From: Streptomyces sp. HNM0574
GTDB lineage: Bacteria > Actinomycetota > Actinomycetes > Streptomycetales > Streptomycetaceae
DNA length: 64,000 nucleotides
Direction of reading: 5' to 3'
Assembly (NCBI RefSeq): GCF_012726235.1
Contig: NZ_JAASAH010000007.1
Span: 222,680-286,679, forward strand
The translations under genes and the position numbers were made by a program. The notes beneath the pieces are model-generated. The model did not search any database. It worked only from the letters and a program-made list of their open reading frames with translations, and was not told where the DNA came from. Numbering within the stretch: the first letter of the stretch is position 1; every line of letters starts with the position of its first letter. Of this stretch, positions 49,301 to 58,003 are shown in pieces.

Positions 49301-50055
49301 TGCTGGCCGCCCCCGCGCACGTCCTCGCTGCCGACCGGCCACCAGGGGTAGAGCCGGTACTCGGTCTTGGTGTCCTTCTTCTCCTCGCTCCAGGCGGGCG
49401 GCGCGACCGGGGTGTCGGCGGAGCGGACCTGAAGATGCTCGACGGTGCCGCCGTCCAGCTCGCCGCCGAGGCGGTCGACGGCGATGCGCTTGATGTACGT
49501 CTGCGACAGGTCGCCGCGCAGCCCGACGGGCCGGCCCTCGTCGTCGTGGTAGTTGCGGAACAGCTCCCAGGCGCGGCGCAGTTCGTTCTGCTGGGTGTGG
49601 CTGGGGGCGATGTTGTGCCGGATGCCCTCGCCGTCCATCGCCGAGAGGTCGAACCAGCCGGTGGTCTCCGTGCTGCCGTCCGGCTTCGCGATCCGGGCGC
49701 GGGCCTGCATGGCCACGTTCACCTGGAGCGGGTTGGGCGCGAAGAGCTTCCAGTTCTGCTCGAACTCGGGGTAGACGTAGGCGTCGATCGTCTCGGAGTG
49801 CTCCTTGGACACCGCGTTCTTGGGCGCGACGTGCAGGAAGACCATCCCCAGGTGCACGGCCGCGGCCACCGCGACGCCCGCCACGGCCACCGCGACGACG
49901 ATCCGCGCGGGCAGCGACAGCCCCGCGACCCCGCGCCCGGCGCCCTCGGCTCCCCCGGAGGAGGTGCCGCCCGGCTCCGTGGACGTACCGGCCGAGGCGC
50001 CCGCAGGCCCCTCGCGCTCCGCTGGCTCCATGCCCTCCCTGCTCCCCTTGGTCAT
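49297..50055 (-). CDS. DUF5819-family membrane-anchored protein
   Basis: A 252-residue protein. One membrane span lies near 50-72 (IVVAVAVAGVAVAAAVHLGMVFL), and the rest is extracytoplasmic, with FEQNWKLFAPNPLQVNVAMQARAR and a YPWWPV end. DUF5819 proteins are repeatedly paired with HTTM proteins in actinobacteria, which suggests a shared but undescribed role. ATG at 50055 after AAGGA. Divergent from the acyl-CoA dehydrogenase. Confidence 0.82.
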   Translation of the reverse strand: MTKGSREGMEPAEREGPAGASAGTSTEPGGTSSGGAEGAGRGVAGLSLPARIVVAVAVAGVAVAAAVHLGMVFLHVAPKNAVSKEHSETIDAYVYPEFEQNWKLFAPNPLQVNVAMQARARIAKPDGSTETTGWFDLSAMDGEGIRHNIAPSHTQQNELRRAWELFRNYHDDEGRPVGLRGDLSQTYIKRIAVDRLGGELDGGTVEHLQVRSADTPVAPPAWSEEKKDTKTEYRLYPWWPVGSEDVRGGGQQ

Positions 50056-50203
50056 ATCGTCCTTCTGCCGCCCGTACGCATCAGAGGTTATGCGAGGCAC
50101 GCCGCCCTGTGGGCCGCCCGTTCCGCATTACCGGCCGCGACCGGCCGCCACCGGCAGCGCGGGCCCGTACGCGCTGTGGACTTCCCCGGGGCACACCCCT
50201 AAC

Positions 50204-50218
50204 CTGACGTCCCGTCAG
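50204..50218. promoter_or_regulatory. TetR-type operator CTGACG-TCC-CGTCAG
   Basis: A perfect 6-bp inverted repeat with a 3-base centre, 48 bases before the acyl-CoA dehydrogenase start. It resembles sites seen before many actinobacterial acyl-CoA metabolism genes. It probably binds a TetR regulator; the gene at 35649 is one candidate. Confidence 0.55.
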
Positions 50219-50265
50219 ACGCGGGGCGGCGGCACCACGGAGCGCACCAACGGGAGGGAACCGCA

Positions 50266-51393
50266 GTGGACTTCACCTTCACCGAGGAGCAGCAGGCGGC
50301 GGCCGAGGCCGCCCGTACCGTCCTCGCCGGCACCGCACCCGACGGCGTCCCCAGTCCCCAGGAGTCCCCCGGCGCCGTCGACGGCGACTTCGACCGCGGC
50401 CTGTGGCGCACCCTCGCCGACGCGGACCTGCTCGGCCTGCTCGCCGGCCCCGGCCACGGCGGCTCCGGCCTCGACCCCGTCGCGCTCTGCCTCGTACTGC
50501 GCGAGGCGGGCCGCGCGCTGGCCCGGGTGCCGCTGCTGGAGACGAGCGCGGCCGCCTGGACCCTCCGGACCTACGGCTCCGAAGCGCTCCGCGCCGCCCG
50601 CCTCCCCGCGATCGCCCGCGGCGAGCTGCCCGTCACGGTCGCGGCGCACGGCCGCACCGGCCACGAGGCACCGCAGCTCGCCGTCGACGCCGCCCGCCCG
50701 TCCCGCGAGGACGGCGACTGGCTGCTGGACGGCGTGCAGACGGCCGTCCCCTGGGGCGCGACGGCGGCGCTCGTCCTCGTCCCGGCCCGCACCGCGGCGG
50801 GGGAGGACGTCCTGGCCCTGGTCGACCCGGCCGCCGAGGGCGTGACCGCGCACGGGCAGGTGTCGACCAACGGTGAGGCGTACGCCGAGCTGGAGCTGCG
50901 CGAGGTGCGCGTCCCCGACAGGGACGTGATCGTCGCGGACGGTGCGGTGGAAGCGCTGCGCCGGCTGCTGGCCACCGGCACCTGCGCGCTGGCCCTCGGC
51001 CTGGGCGAGAAGGTGCTGGAGATGACGGCCGAATACACCGGCAGGCGCGAGCAGTTCGGGCACCCCGTCGCCACGTTCCAGGCCGTCGCGGTGCAGACCG
51101 CCGACCGGTTCATCGACCTGCGGGCCATGGCGGCCACGCTCTGGCAGGCGGCCTGGCGGCTCGAACCGCGGGACGTCGCCGTCGCCAAGATCTGGGCGGC
51201 CGAGGGCGTCCGCCGCGTCGTCCAGACCGCGCAGCACCTGCACGGCGGCTTCGGCACCGACACCACCTACCCGCTGCACCGCTTCCACGCCTGGGCCAAG
51301 CAGCTCGAACTCGCCCACGGCCCGGCCCCGGCCCACGAGGCCGAACTCGCCGCACTGCTCGCCACGGACGAAGCGGAGACGGCCCCCGCCTGA
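50266..51393 (+). CDS. Acyl-CoA dehydrogenase family protein
   Basis: A 375-residue flavoprotein with the family layout: N-terminal helices (MDFTFTEEQQAAAEAARTVLA), a mid beta domain and the C-terminal helix bundle (YTGRREQFGHPVATFQAVAVQTAD, HLHGGFGTDTTYPLHRF). The usual catalytic Glu position cannot be assigned with certainty, so it may be a short-chain, CaiA-like or steroid-side-chain type subunit that acts as a heteromer. GTG at 50266 after GGGAGGG. Confidence 0.87.
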   Translation: MDFTFTEEQQAAAEAARTVLAGTAPDGVPSPQESPGAVDGDFDRGLWRTLADADLLGLLAGPGHGGSGLDPVALCLVLREAGRALARVPLLETSAAAWTLRTYGSEALRAARLPAIARGELPVTVAAHGRTGHEAPQLAVDAARPSREDGDWLLDGVQTAVPWGATAALVLVPARTAAGEDVLALVDPAAEGVTAHGQVSTNGEAYAELELREVRVPDRDVIVADGAVEALRRLLATGTCALALGLGEKVLEMTAEYTGRREQFGHPVATFQAVAVQTADRFIDLRAMAATLWQAAWRLEPRDVAVAKIWAAEGVRRVVQTAQHLHGGFGTDTTYPLHRFHAWAKQLELAHGPAPAHEAELAALLATDEAETAPA

Positions 51394-51395
51394 GC

Positions 51396-51740
51396 TCAGA
51401 CGATGTGCGGAGCACCCTCACCGGCGGTGAGGGGACGCCCGGCCGCCTCCCAGGCGAGCATCCCGCCGTCGACGTTCACCGCGTCCACGCCGTGCTGCAC
51501 CAGGTACTGCGTGACCTGCGCGGACCGCCCGCCGACCCGGCACAGGACGTAGACCCGCGCGCCCTCGTCGCCGACCCGCTCGGTCAGCTCACCGAAGCGG
51601 GCGACGAAGTCGCTCATGGGGATGTGCAGCGCGCCCTCGGCGTGCCCCGCGGCCCACTCGTCGTCCTCCCGGACGTCCAGCAGCAGCCCGTCCCCGGGCA
51701 CCGACGCGACGTCCACCTGCGGGACCTGACCGAACTGCAT
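51396..51740 (-). CDS. Rhodanese-like sulfurtransferase, single domain
   Basis: A 114-residue rhodanese with active Cys67 in the loop CRVGGRS and DVREDDEWAAGHAEGALHIP near the start. It transfers or carries sulfane sulfur in the cytoplasm. ATG at 51740. It ends two bases from the convergent acyl-CoA dehydrogenase stop and follows the J-domain gene after 25 bases, so the two probably share a transcript. Confidence 0.92.
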   Translation of the reverse strand: MQFGQVPQVDVASVPGDGLLLDVREDDEWAAGHAEGALHIPMSDFVARFGELTERVGDEGARVYVLCRVGGRSAQVTQYLVQHGVDAVNVDGGMLAWEAAGRPLTAGEGAPHIV

Positions 51741-51765
51741 GACGTACAGCCTCTCTTGCTCTTCC

Positions 51766-52638
51766 TCAGCCCTGCGGGCCCGGTTCCTGTGCGCCGCCCT
51801 CGTCCTGAGCCCGCAGACGGGTCAACTCCGCCTCGCGCTCCTCGACTTGGGACAGCAGCTGCTCGGCGATCTCCTCCAGCAGCCGGTCCGGGTCGTCCGG
51901 CGCCATCTTCAGCATCGCGCCGATCGCGCTCTCGCTCAGCTCGGCCGCCATCTCCGACAGCCGCTCCTTGCGCCGCGCCAGCCACTCCAGCCGCGCGTAC
52001 AGCTCCTCGGCCCGGCTCGGACCCGGCTCCGGCTCGCGCGGGCCCGCGTCCCACTCCTCGGCCAGCGCCCGCAGCGCCTCCGCGTCCCCCTCGCCGTACG
52101 CGCGGTTGACGCGGATCACGAACGCCTCGCGCCGCTCCCGCTCCGCGTCGTCCTGCGCCAGGTCCGGGTGGGCCTTGCGGACGAGCTCGCGGTACGCCTT
52201 GCGCGCCTCCTCGCTGGGACGCACCCGCCCCGGAGGCCGCACCGGCTGTTCGTTCAGCATGGCCGTGGCCTCGGGCGAGAGCCCCTCGGAGTCGATCCAG
52301 CCCTGGAACAGCTCGTCGACCCCCGGCATCGGCAGCACGGCGGCCCGCTTCTCGCGGGCCACCCGCTCGTCCTCGGGGTCCCCGGTGCGCGCGGCGACGG
52401 TCTCGGCGACGAGGGCGTCCAGCTCGTCGAGCCGCGCGTAGAGCGGGCCGAGGCGCTGGTGGTGCAGCCGGGAGAAGTTCTCGACCTCGATCCGGAAGGT
52501 CTCGACGGCGATCTCGTACTCGATCAGCGCGGTCTCCGCGGCCTTCACGGCCTGCTCCAGCCGCTGCGTGCCCGCGCCCTCGGAGCTCTGCTCGCTGGGG
52601 ACGGAGTGCTCGGCATCCGGTTCCGGGTTCGCCATCAT
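51766..52638 (-). CDS. J-domain-containing coiled-coil protein
   Basis: A 290-residue protein with a compact J-like domain at about 143-190; HPD is at 157-159 in RKAHPDLA. Long charged helices surround it (30-80 and 215-285), likely coiled coils. No zinc or substrate-binding DnaJ domains are present. It would stimulate a DnaK ATPase in a special setting, not general folding. ATG at 52638 (or 52635). Two ATGs in tandem leave a three-base doubt. Confidence 0.82.
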   Translation of the reverse strand: MMANPEPDAEHSVPSEQSSEGAGTQRLEQAVKAAETALIEYEIAVETFRIEVENFSRLHHQRLGPLYARLDELDALVAETVAARTGDPEDERVAREKRAAVLPMPGVDELFQGWIDSEGLSPEATAMLNEQPVRPPGRVRPSEEARKAYRELVRKAHPDLAQDDAERERREAFVIRVNRAYGEGDAEALRALAEEWDAGPREPEPGPSRAEELYARLEWLARRKERLSEMAAELSESAIGAMLKMAPDDPDRLLEEIAEQLLSQVEEREAELTRLRAQDEGGAQEPGPQG

Positions 52639-52865
52639 CGGGCCCACCCTACGTACCGCACAGCTCCCGCTCCCAGCGCGGCCGTTGCGCGGCGGACGCG
52701 ACAACCCCCCGATCCCGCCCGGTGGTTACGCTCCACGTCCATACGCACACGCAGCGTCATAACCGAAGCGGGTGACCCCGTCCGCCCGTTATGTCACGCA
52801 GTGGGATGCATCACCGCGTACACCCGGATCGCACCGCCGCGGCAGAGAGGGCGCACATACGAGAA

Positions 52866-52895
52866 GAGCCCCGCAGGCCGAAGCCTGCGGGGCTC
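52866..52895 (-). terminator. Terminator of the tRNA-Leu gene
   Basis: A perfect 13-bp stem (52866-52878 with 52883-52895) with a stable UUCG loop when read on the minus strand, followed by TTCTC. It begins nine bases after the tRNA 3' end. Confidence 0.92.
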
Positions 52896-52903
52896 AATCG
52901 CTG

Positions 52904-52987
52904 TGCGCGAGGGGGGAGTTGAACCCCCACGTCCTTTCGGACACTGGAACCTGAATCCAGCGCGTCTGCCTATTCCGCCACCCGCGC
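52904..52987 (-). tRNA. tRNA-Leu (anticodon CAG)
   Basis: An 84-base type II tRNA. The acceptor stem GCGCGGG pairs with CTCGCGC (one G-T) and the discriminator is A. Anticodon arm CTGGA-TTCAGGT-TCCAG gives anticodon CAG, which reads CUG, the main Leu codon here. A long variable arm and T arm (GGGGGTTCAACTCCCCC) are present. CCA is not encoded. Confidence 0.97.
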
Positions 52988-53449
52988 AATGGGTGTGTCT
53001 TCCGGGCCTTCGTTCCCCTGTGGGGCCCTGCGGCGCCTTCCGACATCCAGAACACTAGCACGGCTTCCGGGGTGGATTCACATCCCTCATCGGCACCCCC
53101 CTTCCCCCCGCACGGAGGCCGGCCCGTACGCCCCCACCAGGCACGCTCCGCACAACGGGCCGAAATCCGCCCCTCCTACCCGGGCCCGGCCCGCTCCGAT
53201 CCCCGCCGCACGGCACCCCTGGGCCACACTGGCCCCGCTGGCCCTACGATCCATGCGAGGCTGTGACGCGACTTCTGAGTCCGGCACGGATGTGAGAGGT
53301 GACACTCGGCCGCTGCGCCTCAGCGGGGAACCAGCCGTTTCCTCCGCGCGTGGATACGATCAGTAAGCAGTACTGCGAGCAGCATGCGTGTGCCCAAGCG
53401 ACACTGGGAGGCGCACTAGAGCCGAGGGCATCTGGGAAGGAGGTGCACC
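52988..53449. other. 462-base intergenic region between tRNA-Leu and fhaA
   Basis: No gene is supported. On the minus side it carries the tRNA promoter at 53052-53080. On the plus side a GATACGAT near 53350 could serve as a -10 for the fhaA operon, leaving a leader of about 90 bases. Confidence 0.4.
53052..53080 (-). promoter_or_regulatory. Candidate promoter of tRNA-Leu
   Basis: On the minus strand TGAATC (53080-53075) and TAGTGT (53057-53052) are spaced by 17 bases, giving a start near 53045 and a precursor leader of about 57 bases. Confidence 0.45.
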
Positions 53450-54253
53450 GTGGGAGTTATGAAGCGCTTCGAGCAGCGACTCGAAGGTCTCGTGAACGGC
53501 ACCTTCGCGAAGGTGTTCAAGTCCGAGGTGCAACCCGTGGAGATCGCGGGTGCCCTCCAGCGCGAGTGCGACAACAACGCGACGATCTGGAACCGCGAGC
53601 GGACCGTCGTCCCCAACGACTTCATCGTCGAGCTGAGTGCGCCGGACTACGAGCGTCTCAGCCCGTACTCGAGTCAGTTGGGCGACGAGCTGTCCGGCAT
53701 GGTCCGGGACTACGCGAAGCAGCAGCGTTACACCTTCATGGGCAGCATCAACGTCCATCTGGAGAAGGCCGACGACCTCGACACCGGCCTGTACCGCGTG
53801 CGCAGCCGCACCCTCGCCTCCAGCAGCTCGCAGCAGGCGTCCCCTTCCGCGGGCGGGTCCGGGCAGGCCGGCGCACCGCCGCGGCCCACGGGCGCCCCGC
53901 CCATGCCGCAGTCCCCGCCCCCGGGTTACCCGCCGGGCTCCCCCGGTGCGGGCGGCCCGCTGCCGAACGCGGAGACGCGACGCTGGATCGAGATCAACGG
54001 CACCCGCCACCAGATCTCCAAGCCCAACCTCGTCCTCGGTCGCAGCACCGAGGCCGATGTCCGCATCGACGACCCGGGCGTCTCGCGCCGCCACTGCGAG
54101 ATCCGGACGGGAAACCCCTCCACCGTCCAGGACATGGGGTCGACGAACGGCATCGTGGTGGACGGGCAGCACACCACGCGCGCTAATCTCCGCGACGGCT
54201 CACGCATCGTCGTGGGCAGCACCACGATCATTTACCGGCAAGCCGAAGGGTGA
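53450..54253 (+). CDS. fhaA: FhaA: DUF3662 and FHA domain protein
   Basis: A 267-residue cytoplasmic scaffold. The N-terminal DUF3662 domain (1-125, MKRFEQRLEGLVNGTFAKVF) is followed by a Pro/Gly-rich linker. The FHA phosphothreonine-binding domain lies at about 180-262 (LVLGRSTEADVRIDDPGVSRRHCEI, DMGSTNGIVVDG). FhaA binds phosphorylated partners of PknB and links them to peptidoglycan synthesis. GTG at 53450 after GGAAGGAGG. First gene of the cluster fhaA-fhaB-PP2C-SEDS-PBP-pknB, the order known at S. coelicolor SCO3843-SCO3848. Confidence 0.95.
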   Translation: MGVMKRFEQRLEGLVNGTFAKVFKSEVQPVEIAGALQRECDNNATIWNRERTVVPNDFIVELSAPDYERLSPYSSQLGDELSGMVRDYAKQQRYTFMGSINVHLEKADDLDTGLYRVRSRTLASSSSQQASPSAGGSGQAGAPPRPTGAPPMPQSPPPGYPPGSPGAGGPLPNAETRRWIEINGTRHQISKPNLVLGRSTEADVRIDDPGVSRRHCEIRTGNPSTVQDMGSTNGIVVDGQHTTRANLRDGSRIVVGSTTIIYRQAEG

Positions 54254-54263
54254 AGCGGGGGCA

Positions 54264-54776
54264 ATGTCAGAGCTGACCCTGACGGTCATGCGGTTGGGCT
54301 TTCTCGCCGTACTGTGGCTGTTCGTCATCGTGGCCGTACAGGTCATCCGCAGCGACCTGTTCGGTACGCGGGTGACCCAGCGGGCCGCGCGCCGCGCGGA
54401 GAACCAGCGTCCGCAGCAGCGGCAGCAGTCGCAGAGCGGGCGCACCTCCGGGGGCGGGCGCCGCAACCGCGGCGGGCGGAACGCGCCGACCAAACTCGTC
54501 GTCTCCGAGGGCTCGTTGGCGGGCACCACGGTCGCGCTCCAGGGCCAGACGATCAGCCTCGGCCGGGCCCACGACTCCACGATCGTGCTGGACGACGACT
54601 ACGCCTCCAGCCGGCATGCCAGGATCTACCCGGACCGTGACGGCCAGTGGATCGTCGAGGACCTCGGGTCCACCAACGGCACGTACCTCGGCCGGAGCCG
54701 GCTGACCACACCGACACCGATCCAGCCCGGATCGCCGATCCGCATCGGCAAGACGGTCATCGAGCTGCGGAAGTAG
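54264..54776 (+). CDS. fhaB: FhaB: membrane-anchored FHA protein
   Basis: A 170-residue protein. One N-terminal span (LTVMRLGFLAVLWLFVIVAVQVI) precedes an Arg/Gln/Gly-rich linker and a C-terminal FHA domain (ISLGRAHDSTIVLDDDYASSRHARI, DLGSTNGTYLG). FhaB (FipA partner in mycobacteria) is a PknB substrate at the division or growth site. ATG at 54264, ten bases after fhaA. Confidence 0.95.
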   Translation: MSELTLTVMRLGFLAVLWLFVIVAVQVIRSDLFGTRVTQRAARRAENQRPQQRQQSQSGRTSGGGRRNRGGRNAPTKLVVSEGSLAGTTVALQGQTISLGRAHDSTIVLDDDYASSRHARIYPDRDGQWIVEDLGSTNGTYLGRSRLTTPTPIQPGSPIRIGKTVIELRK

Positions 54777-54807
54777 TGACAGACATGACGACCGGAGGGT
54801 GGGCACC

Positions 54808-56562
54808 GTGCGGATGTACCCGGAGCCGTCGGGCGAGGTGCGCATGAGTCTGTCGCTGCGCTTCGCCGCCGGATCACACGACGGCATGATCCGCGAGCAC
54901 AACGAGGACTCCGGATACGCCGGACCGCGGCTGCTCGCGGTGGCCGACGGCATGGGCGGCCAGGCCGCCGGTGAGGTCGCCAGCTCCGAGGTGATCTCCA
55001 CCATCGTCCAGCTGGACGAGGACATCCCCGGCTCCGACGTGCTCACCTCGCTCGGGGACGCCGTGCAGCGCGCCAACGAGCAGCTGCGCGTCATGGTCGA
55101 GGAGGACCCGCAGCTGGAGGGCATGGGCACCACGCTCACCGCCCTGCTGTGGACGGGCCAGCGGCTCGGCCTCGTCCATGTCGGCGACTCCCGCGCGTAC
55201 TTGCTGCGGGACGGCCAGATCAGCCAGATCACCCAGGACCACACCTGGGTGCAACGGCTCGTCGACGAGGGCCGGATCACCGAGGAAGAGGCGACCACGC
55301 ACCCGCAGCGCTCGCTGCTGATGCGCGCCCTCGGCAGCGGCGACCACGTCGAGCCGGACCTCTCGATCCGTGAAGTACGCGCCGGCGACCGCTATCTCGT
55401 CTGCTCCGACGGTCTGCCGACCGTCGTCAGCGACCAGACGATCGAGGAGGCCCTCGCCGGGCACCACGCGCCGCAGGACACCGTGCAGGAGCTGATCCAG
55501 CTCGCGCTGCGCGGCGGCGGCCCGGACAACATCACCTGCATCGTCGCGGACGTCCTCGACGTCGACGAGAACGACGCCGTCGCCGGGCAGTTGAACGACA
55601 CCCCCGTCGTGGTCGGCGCCGTCGCCGAGGCACAGCAGCTCGGCGACGCCTTCTCCACCTCCTCGACGCTCCAGACCCCCGCGGCCCGCGCGGCCGAACT
55701 CGGCCGCGGCGCGGGCCAGTCGGGCCAGGGCGCCCCGTCCGGCGGCCCGCCGCCCGACGGCTTCGGCCCGCCCGGCAGCGGCGACCTGAGCCAGGCCCCG
55801 CCGCCCGGCGCCTTCGGCGCGCACCCGGACGACGAGCACGGGCGGCCCGGCGGGCGCGGCCGGTGGATCAAGCGCTCGCTGATCGGCGCGCTGGCACTGG
55901 CGGTCGTCGGCGGCGCGCTGTACGGCGGCTACCGCTGGACGCAGAACCAGTACTACGTGGGCGCCGCGGCCTCCGGGGGCGAACACGTCGCGCTGTACCG
56001 GGGCATCAGCCAGGAGCTGGCGGGCATCAGCCTGCACAGCGTCCACGAGGACCGGCCCGAGATCGAACTCAAGTACCTGCCGGTGTACCAGCGGAACCAG
56101 GTCAAGGAGACGATCGCGACGGGCAGCCTCTCCGAGGCCGAGGACAAGGTGAACGAGCTGGGCCGGCAGGCCGAGGTCTGCCGGATCGTCGCCGAGGAGA
56201 AGGCGAACCCGCCCGCCGGTTCCGAGAAGGACAAGGGCAAGGGCGACGCGAAGACCGACCCGGCCAAGGGCGGCGACCAGGACCAGCAGCAGACCGCGCC
56301 GGGCGGAACCGCGGGGTCGACGAGCGGGTCCGGCAGCACGGACACCACCACCGGCGGCACCGGCGGCTCGGCCGACCAGACCGTCACCGGTGGCGGCACC
56401 CAGGCGGCCGCCGCGCCGCTGGCGCTGCCGATCGCCTTCACCGCTGATCACGACCGCACCGACCGCACCGACAGCACTGGCAAGAGCTCCCCCTCTCCGA
56501 CCCCCGGCCCCCGGCTCACGGAGGAACAGCAGGAGCTCGCCAAGCAGTGCACCACGCCGTAG
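54808..56562 (+). CDS. pstP: Membrane PP2C phosphatase, partner of PknB (PstP-like)
   Basis: A 584-residue protein. The PP2C domain is at about 13-250 (REHNEDSGYAG, VADGMGGQAAGEVAS, HVGDSRAYLL, SDGLPTVVSD, GPDNITCIVADV). A Gly/Pro-rich linker and one span near 354-372 follow, then an extracellular domain of about 90 residues and a Thr/Gly-rich tail. It dephosphorylates PknB and its substrates. The start is uncertain: GTG 54808 has the best ribosome site (GGAGGG); ATG 54814 or 54844 are alternatives. Confidence 0.92.
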   Translation: MRMYPEPSGEVRMSLSLRFAAGSHDGMIREHNEDSGYAGPRLLAVADGMGGQAAGEVASSEVISTIVQLDEDIPGSDVLTSLGDAVQRANEQLRVMVEEDPQLEGMGTTLTALLWTGQRLGLVHVGDSRAYLLRDGQISQITQDHTWVQRLVDEGRITEEEATTHPQRSLLMRALGSGDHVEPDLSIREVRAGDRYLVCSDGLPTVVSDQTIEEALAGHHAPQDTVQELIQLALRGGGPDNITCIVADVLDVDENDAVAGQLNDTPVVVGAVAEAQQLGDAFSTSSTLQTPAARAAELGRGAGQSGQGAPSGGPPPDGFGPPGSGDLSQAPPPGAFGAHPDDEHGRPGGRGRWIKRSLIGALALAVVGGALYGGYRWTQNQYYVGAAASGGEHVALYRGISQELAGISLHSVHEDRPEIELKYLPVYQRNQVKETIATGSLSEAEDKVNELGRQAEVCRIVAEEKANPPAGSEKDKGKGDAKTDPAKGGDQDQQQTAPGGTAGSTSGSGSTDTTTGGTGGSADQTVTGGGTQAAAAPLALPIAFTADHDRTDRTDSTGKSSPSPTPGPRLTEEQQELAKQCTTP

Positions 56563-56575
56563 GGGGCCGCACAGC

Positions 56576-58003
56576 ATGAGCAGCAACATCAGCAACACCG
56601 GCAGCAACACCACGGTCTCGCCCGGGGGTCTGCCCAGCCGCCGCAACACCGAGCTGGCGATGCTCATCTTCGCCGTGCTCATCCCCGTCTTCGCGTACGC
56701 CAACGTCGGCCTGGCCAAGGACGGCACCGTGCCGACGGGAATGATCGGCTACGGTCTCGGCCTCGGCCTGCTGGCCGGGGTCGCGCACCTCGTCGTACGC
56801 CGCTGGGCCCCGTACGCGGACCCGCTGATGCTGCCCATCGCCACGCTGCTGAACGGCATGGGTCTGGTCTTCATCTGGCGGCTGGACCTGGAACCGTCCA
56901 TCACCACCCCGCAGACGGGCGGGCCGGCGGCGCCCAGCCAGCTGATGTGGTCGACGCTGGCGATCGCGCTGTTCGCGCTGGTCATGGTCTTCCTGAAGGA
57001 CCACCGGATTCTCCAGCGGTACACCTACATCTCGATGGCGGTGGCGCTGATCCTGCTGGCGCTGCCGATGTTCTTCCCGGCGAAGAACGGCGCCAAGATC
57101 TGGATCACGATCCCGGGTCTGGGTTCGCTCCAGCCCGCCGAGTTCGCGAAGATCATCATCGCGGTCTTCTTCGCCGGATATCTCATGGTGAAGCGGGATG
57201 CGCTCGCACTCGCCTCCCGCCGCTTCATGGGCATGTACCTCCCGCGCGGCCGTGACCTGGGCCCGATCCTCGTCATCTGGGCGATCAGCCTGATGATCCT
57301 GGTCTTCGAGACCGACCTGGGCACCTCGCTGCTGTTCTTCGGCCTCTTCGTCGTGATGCTGTACGTCGCGACGGAGCGGACGAGCTGGATCGTCTTCGGT
57401 CTGCTGCTGTCCGTCGGCGGCGCCGTCGCGGTGGCCACGTTCGAGCCGCACGTGCAGCAGCGCATCACCGCCTGGCTCGACCCGATGGGCACCTACGTCA
57501 AGAGCCAGCAGGGCATGCTCGGTTACTCGGAGCAGGCCATGCAGGCGCTGTGGGCCTTCGGCTCCGGCGGCACCCTCGGCTCCGGGCTCGGCCAGGGCTA
57601 CTCGCGGCTGATCGGCTTCGCCGCCAAGAGCGACTACATCTTCGGCACCGTCGGCGAGGAACTCGGCCTGGCCGGTGCCATGGCGATCCTGCTGCTGTAC
57701 GGCCTGCTCATCCAGCGCGGCATCCGCACCTCGCTGGCCGCGCGCGACCCGTTCGGCAAGCTGCTCGCCGTCGGCCTGGCCTCGGCCTTCGGCCTCCAGG
57801 TCTTCCTCGTCGCCGGCGGTGTCATGGGCCTCGTCCCGCTGACGGGCATGACGCTGCCGTTCATGGCGCAGGGCGGTTCGTCCGTGGTCGCCAACTGGGC
57901 GCTGGTCGCGATCCTGTTGAAGATCAGCGACACGGCACGGCGCCCCGCGCCGGCGCCCGCTCCCTCACCCGACGCTGAGATGACTCAGGTGGTCCGCCCG
58001 TGA
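56576..58003 (+). CDS. rodA: SEDS-family glycosyltransferase, FtsW/RodA type
   Basis: A 475-residue membrane protein with about ten spans. KIWITIPGLGSLQPAEFAKI and the later LLFFGLFVVMLYVATER and GFAAKSDYIFGTVGEELGLAG segments are FtsW/RodA/SpoVE hallmarks; the Asp in FETDLGTSL is the predicted catalytic residue. It polymerises lipid II into glycan strands. ATG at 56576. Its stop overlaps the start of the PBP gene, the usual SEDS-transpeptidase pair. Confidence 0.93.
   Translation: MSSNISNTGSNTTVSPGGLPSRRNTELAMLIFAVLIPVFAYANVGLAKDGTVPTGMIGYGLGLGLLAGVAHLVVRRWAPYADPLMLPIATLLNGMGLVFIWRLDLEPSITTPQTGGPAAPSQLMWSTLAIALFALVMVFLKDHRILQRYTYISMAVALILLALPMFFPAKNGAKIWITIPGLGSLQPAEFAKIIIAVFFAGYLMVKRDALALASRRFMGMYLPRGRDLGPILVIWAISLMILVFETDLGTSLLFFGLFVVMLYVATERTSWIVFGLLLSVGGAVAVATFEPHVQQRITAWLDPMGTYVKSQQGMLGYSEQAMQALWAFGSGGTLGSGLGQGYSRLIGFAAKSDYIFGTVGEELGLAGAMAILLLYGLLIQRGIRTSLAARDPFGKLLAVGLASAFGLQVFLVAGGVMGLVPLTGMTLPFMAQGGSSVVANWALVAILLKISDTARRPAPAPAPSPDAEMTQVVRP

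Noticed and set aside
52758..52793. CATAAC/GTTATG inverted repeat upstream of the J-domain gene
   Set aside because: The 6-bp arms with a long spacer are too weak to claim as an operator.
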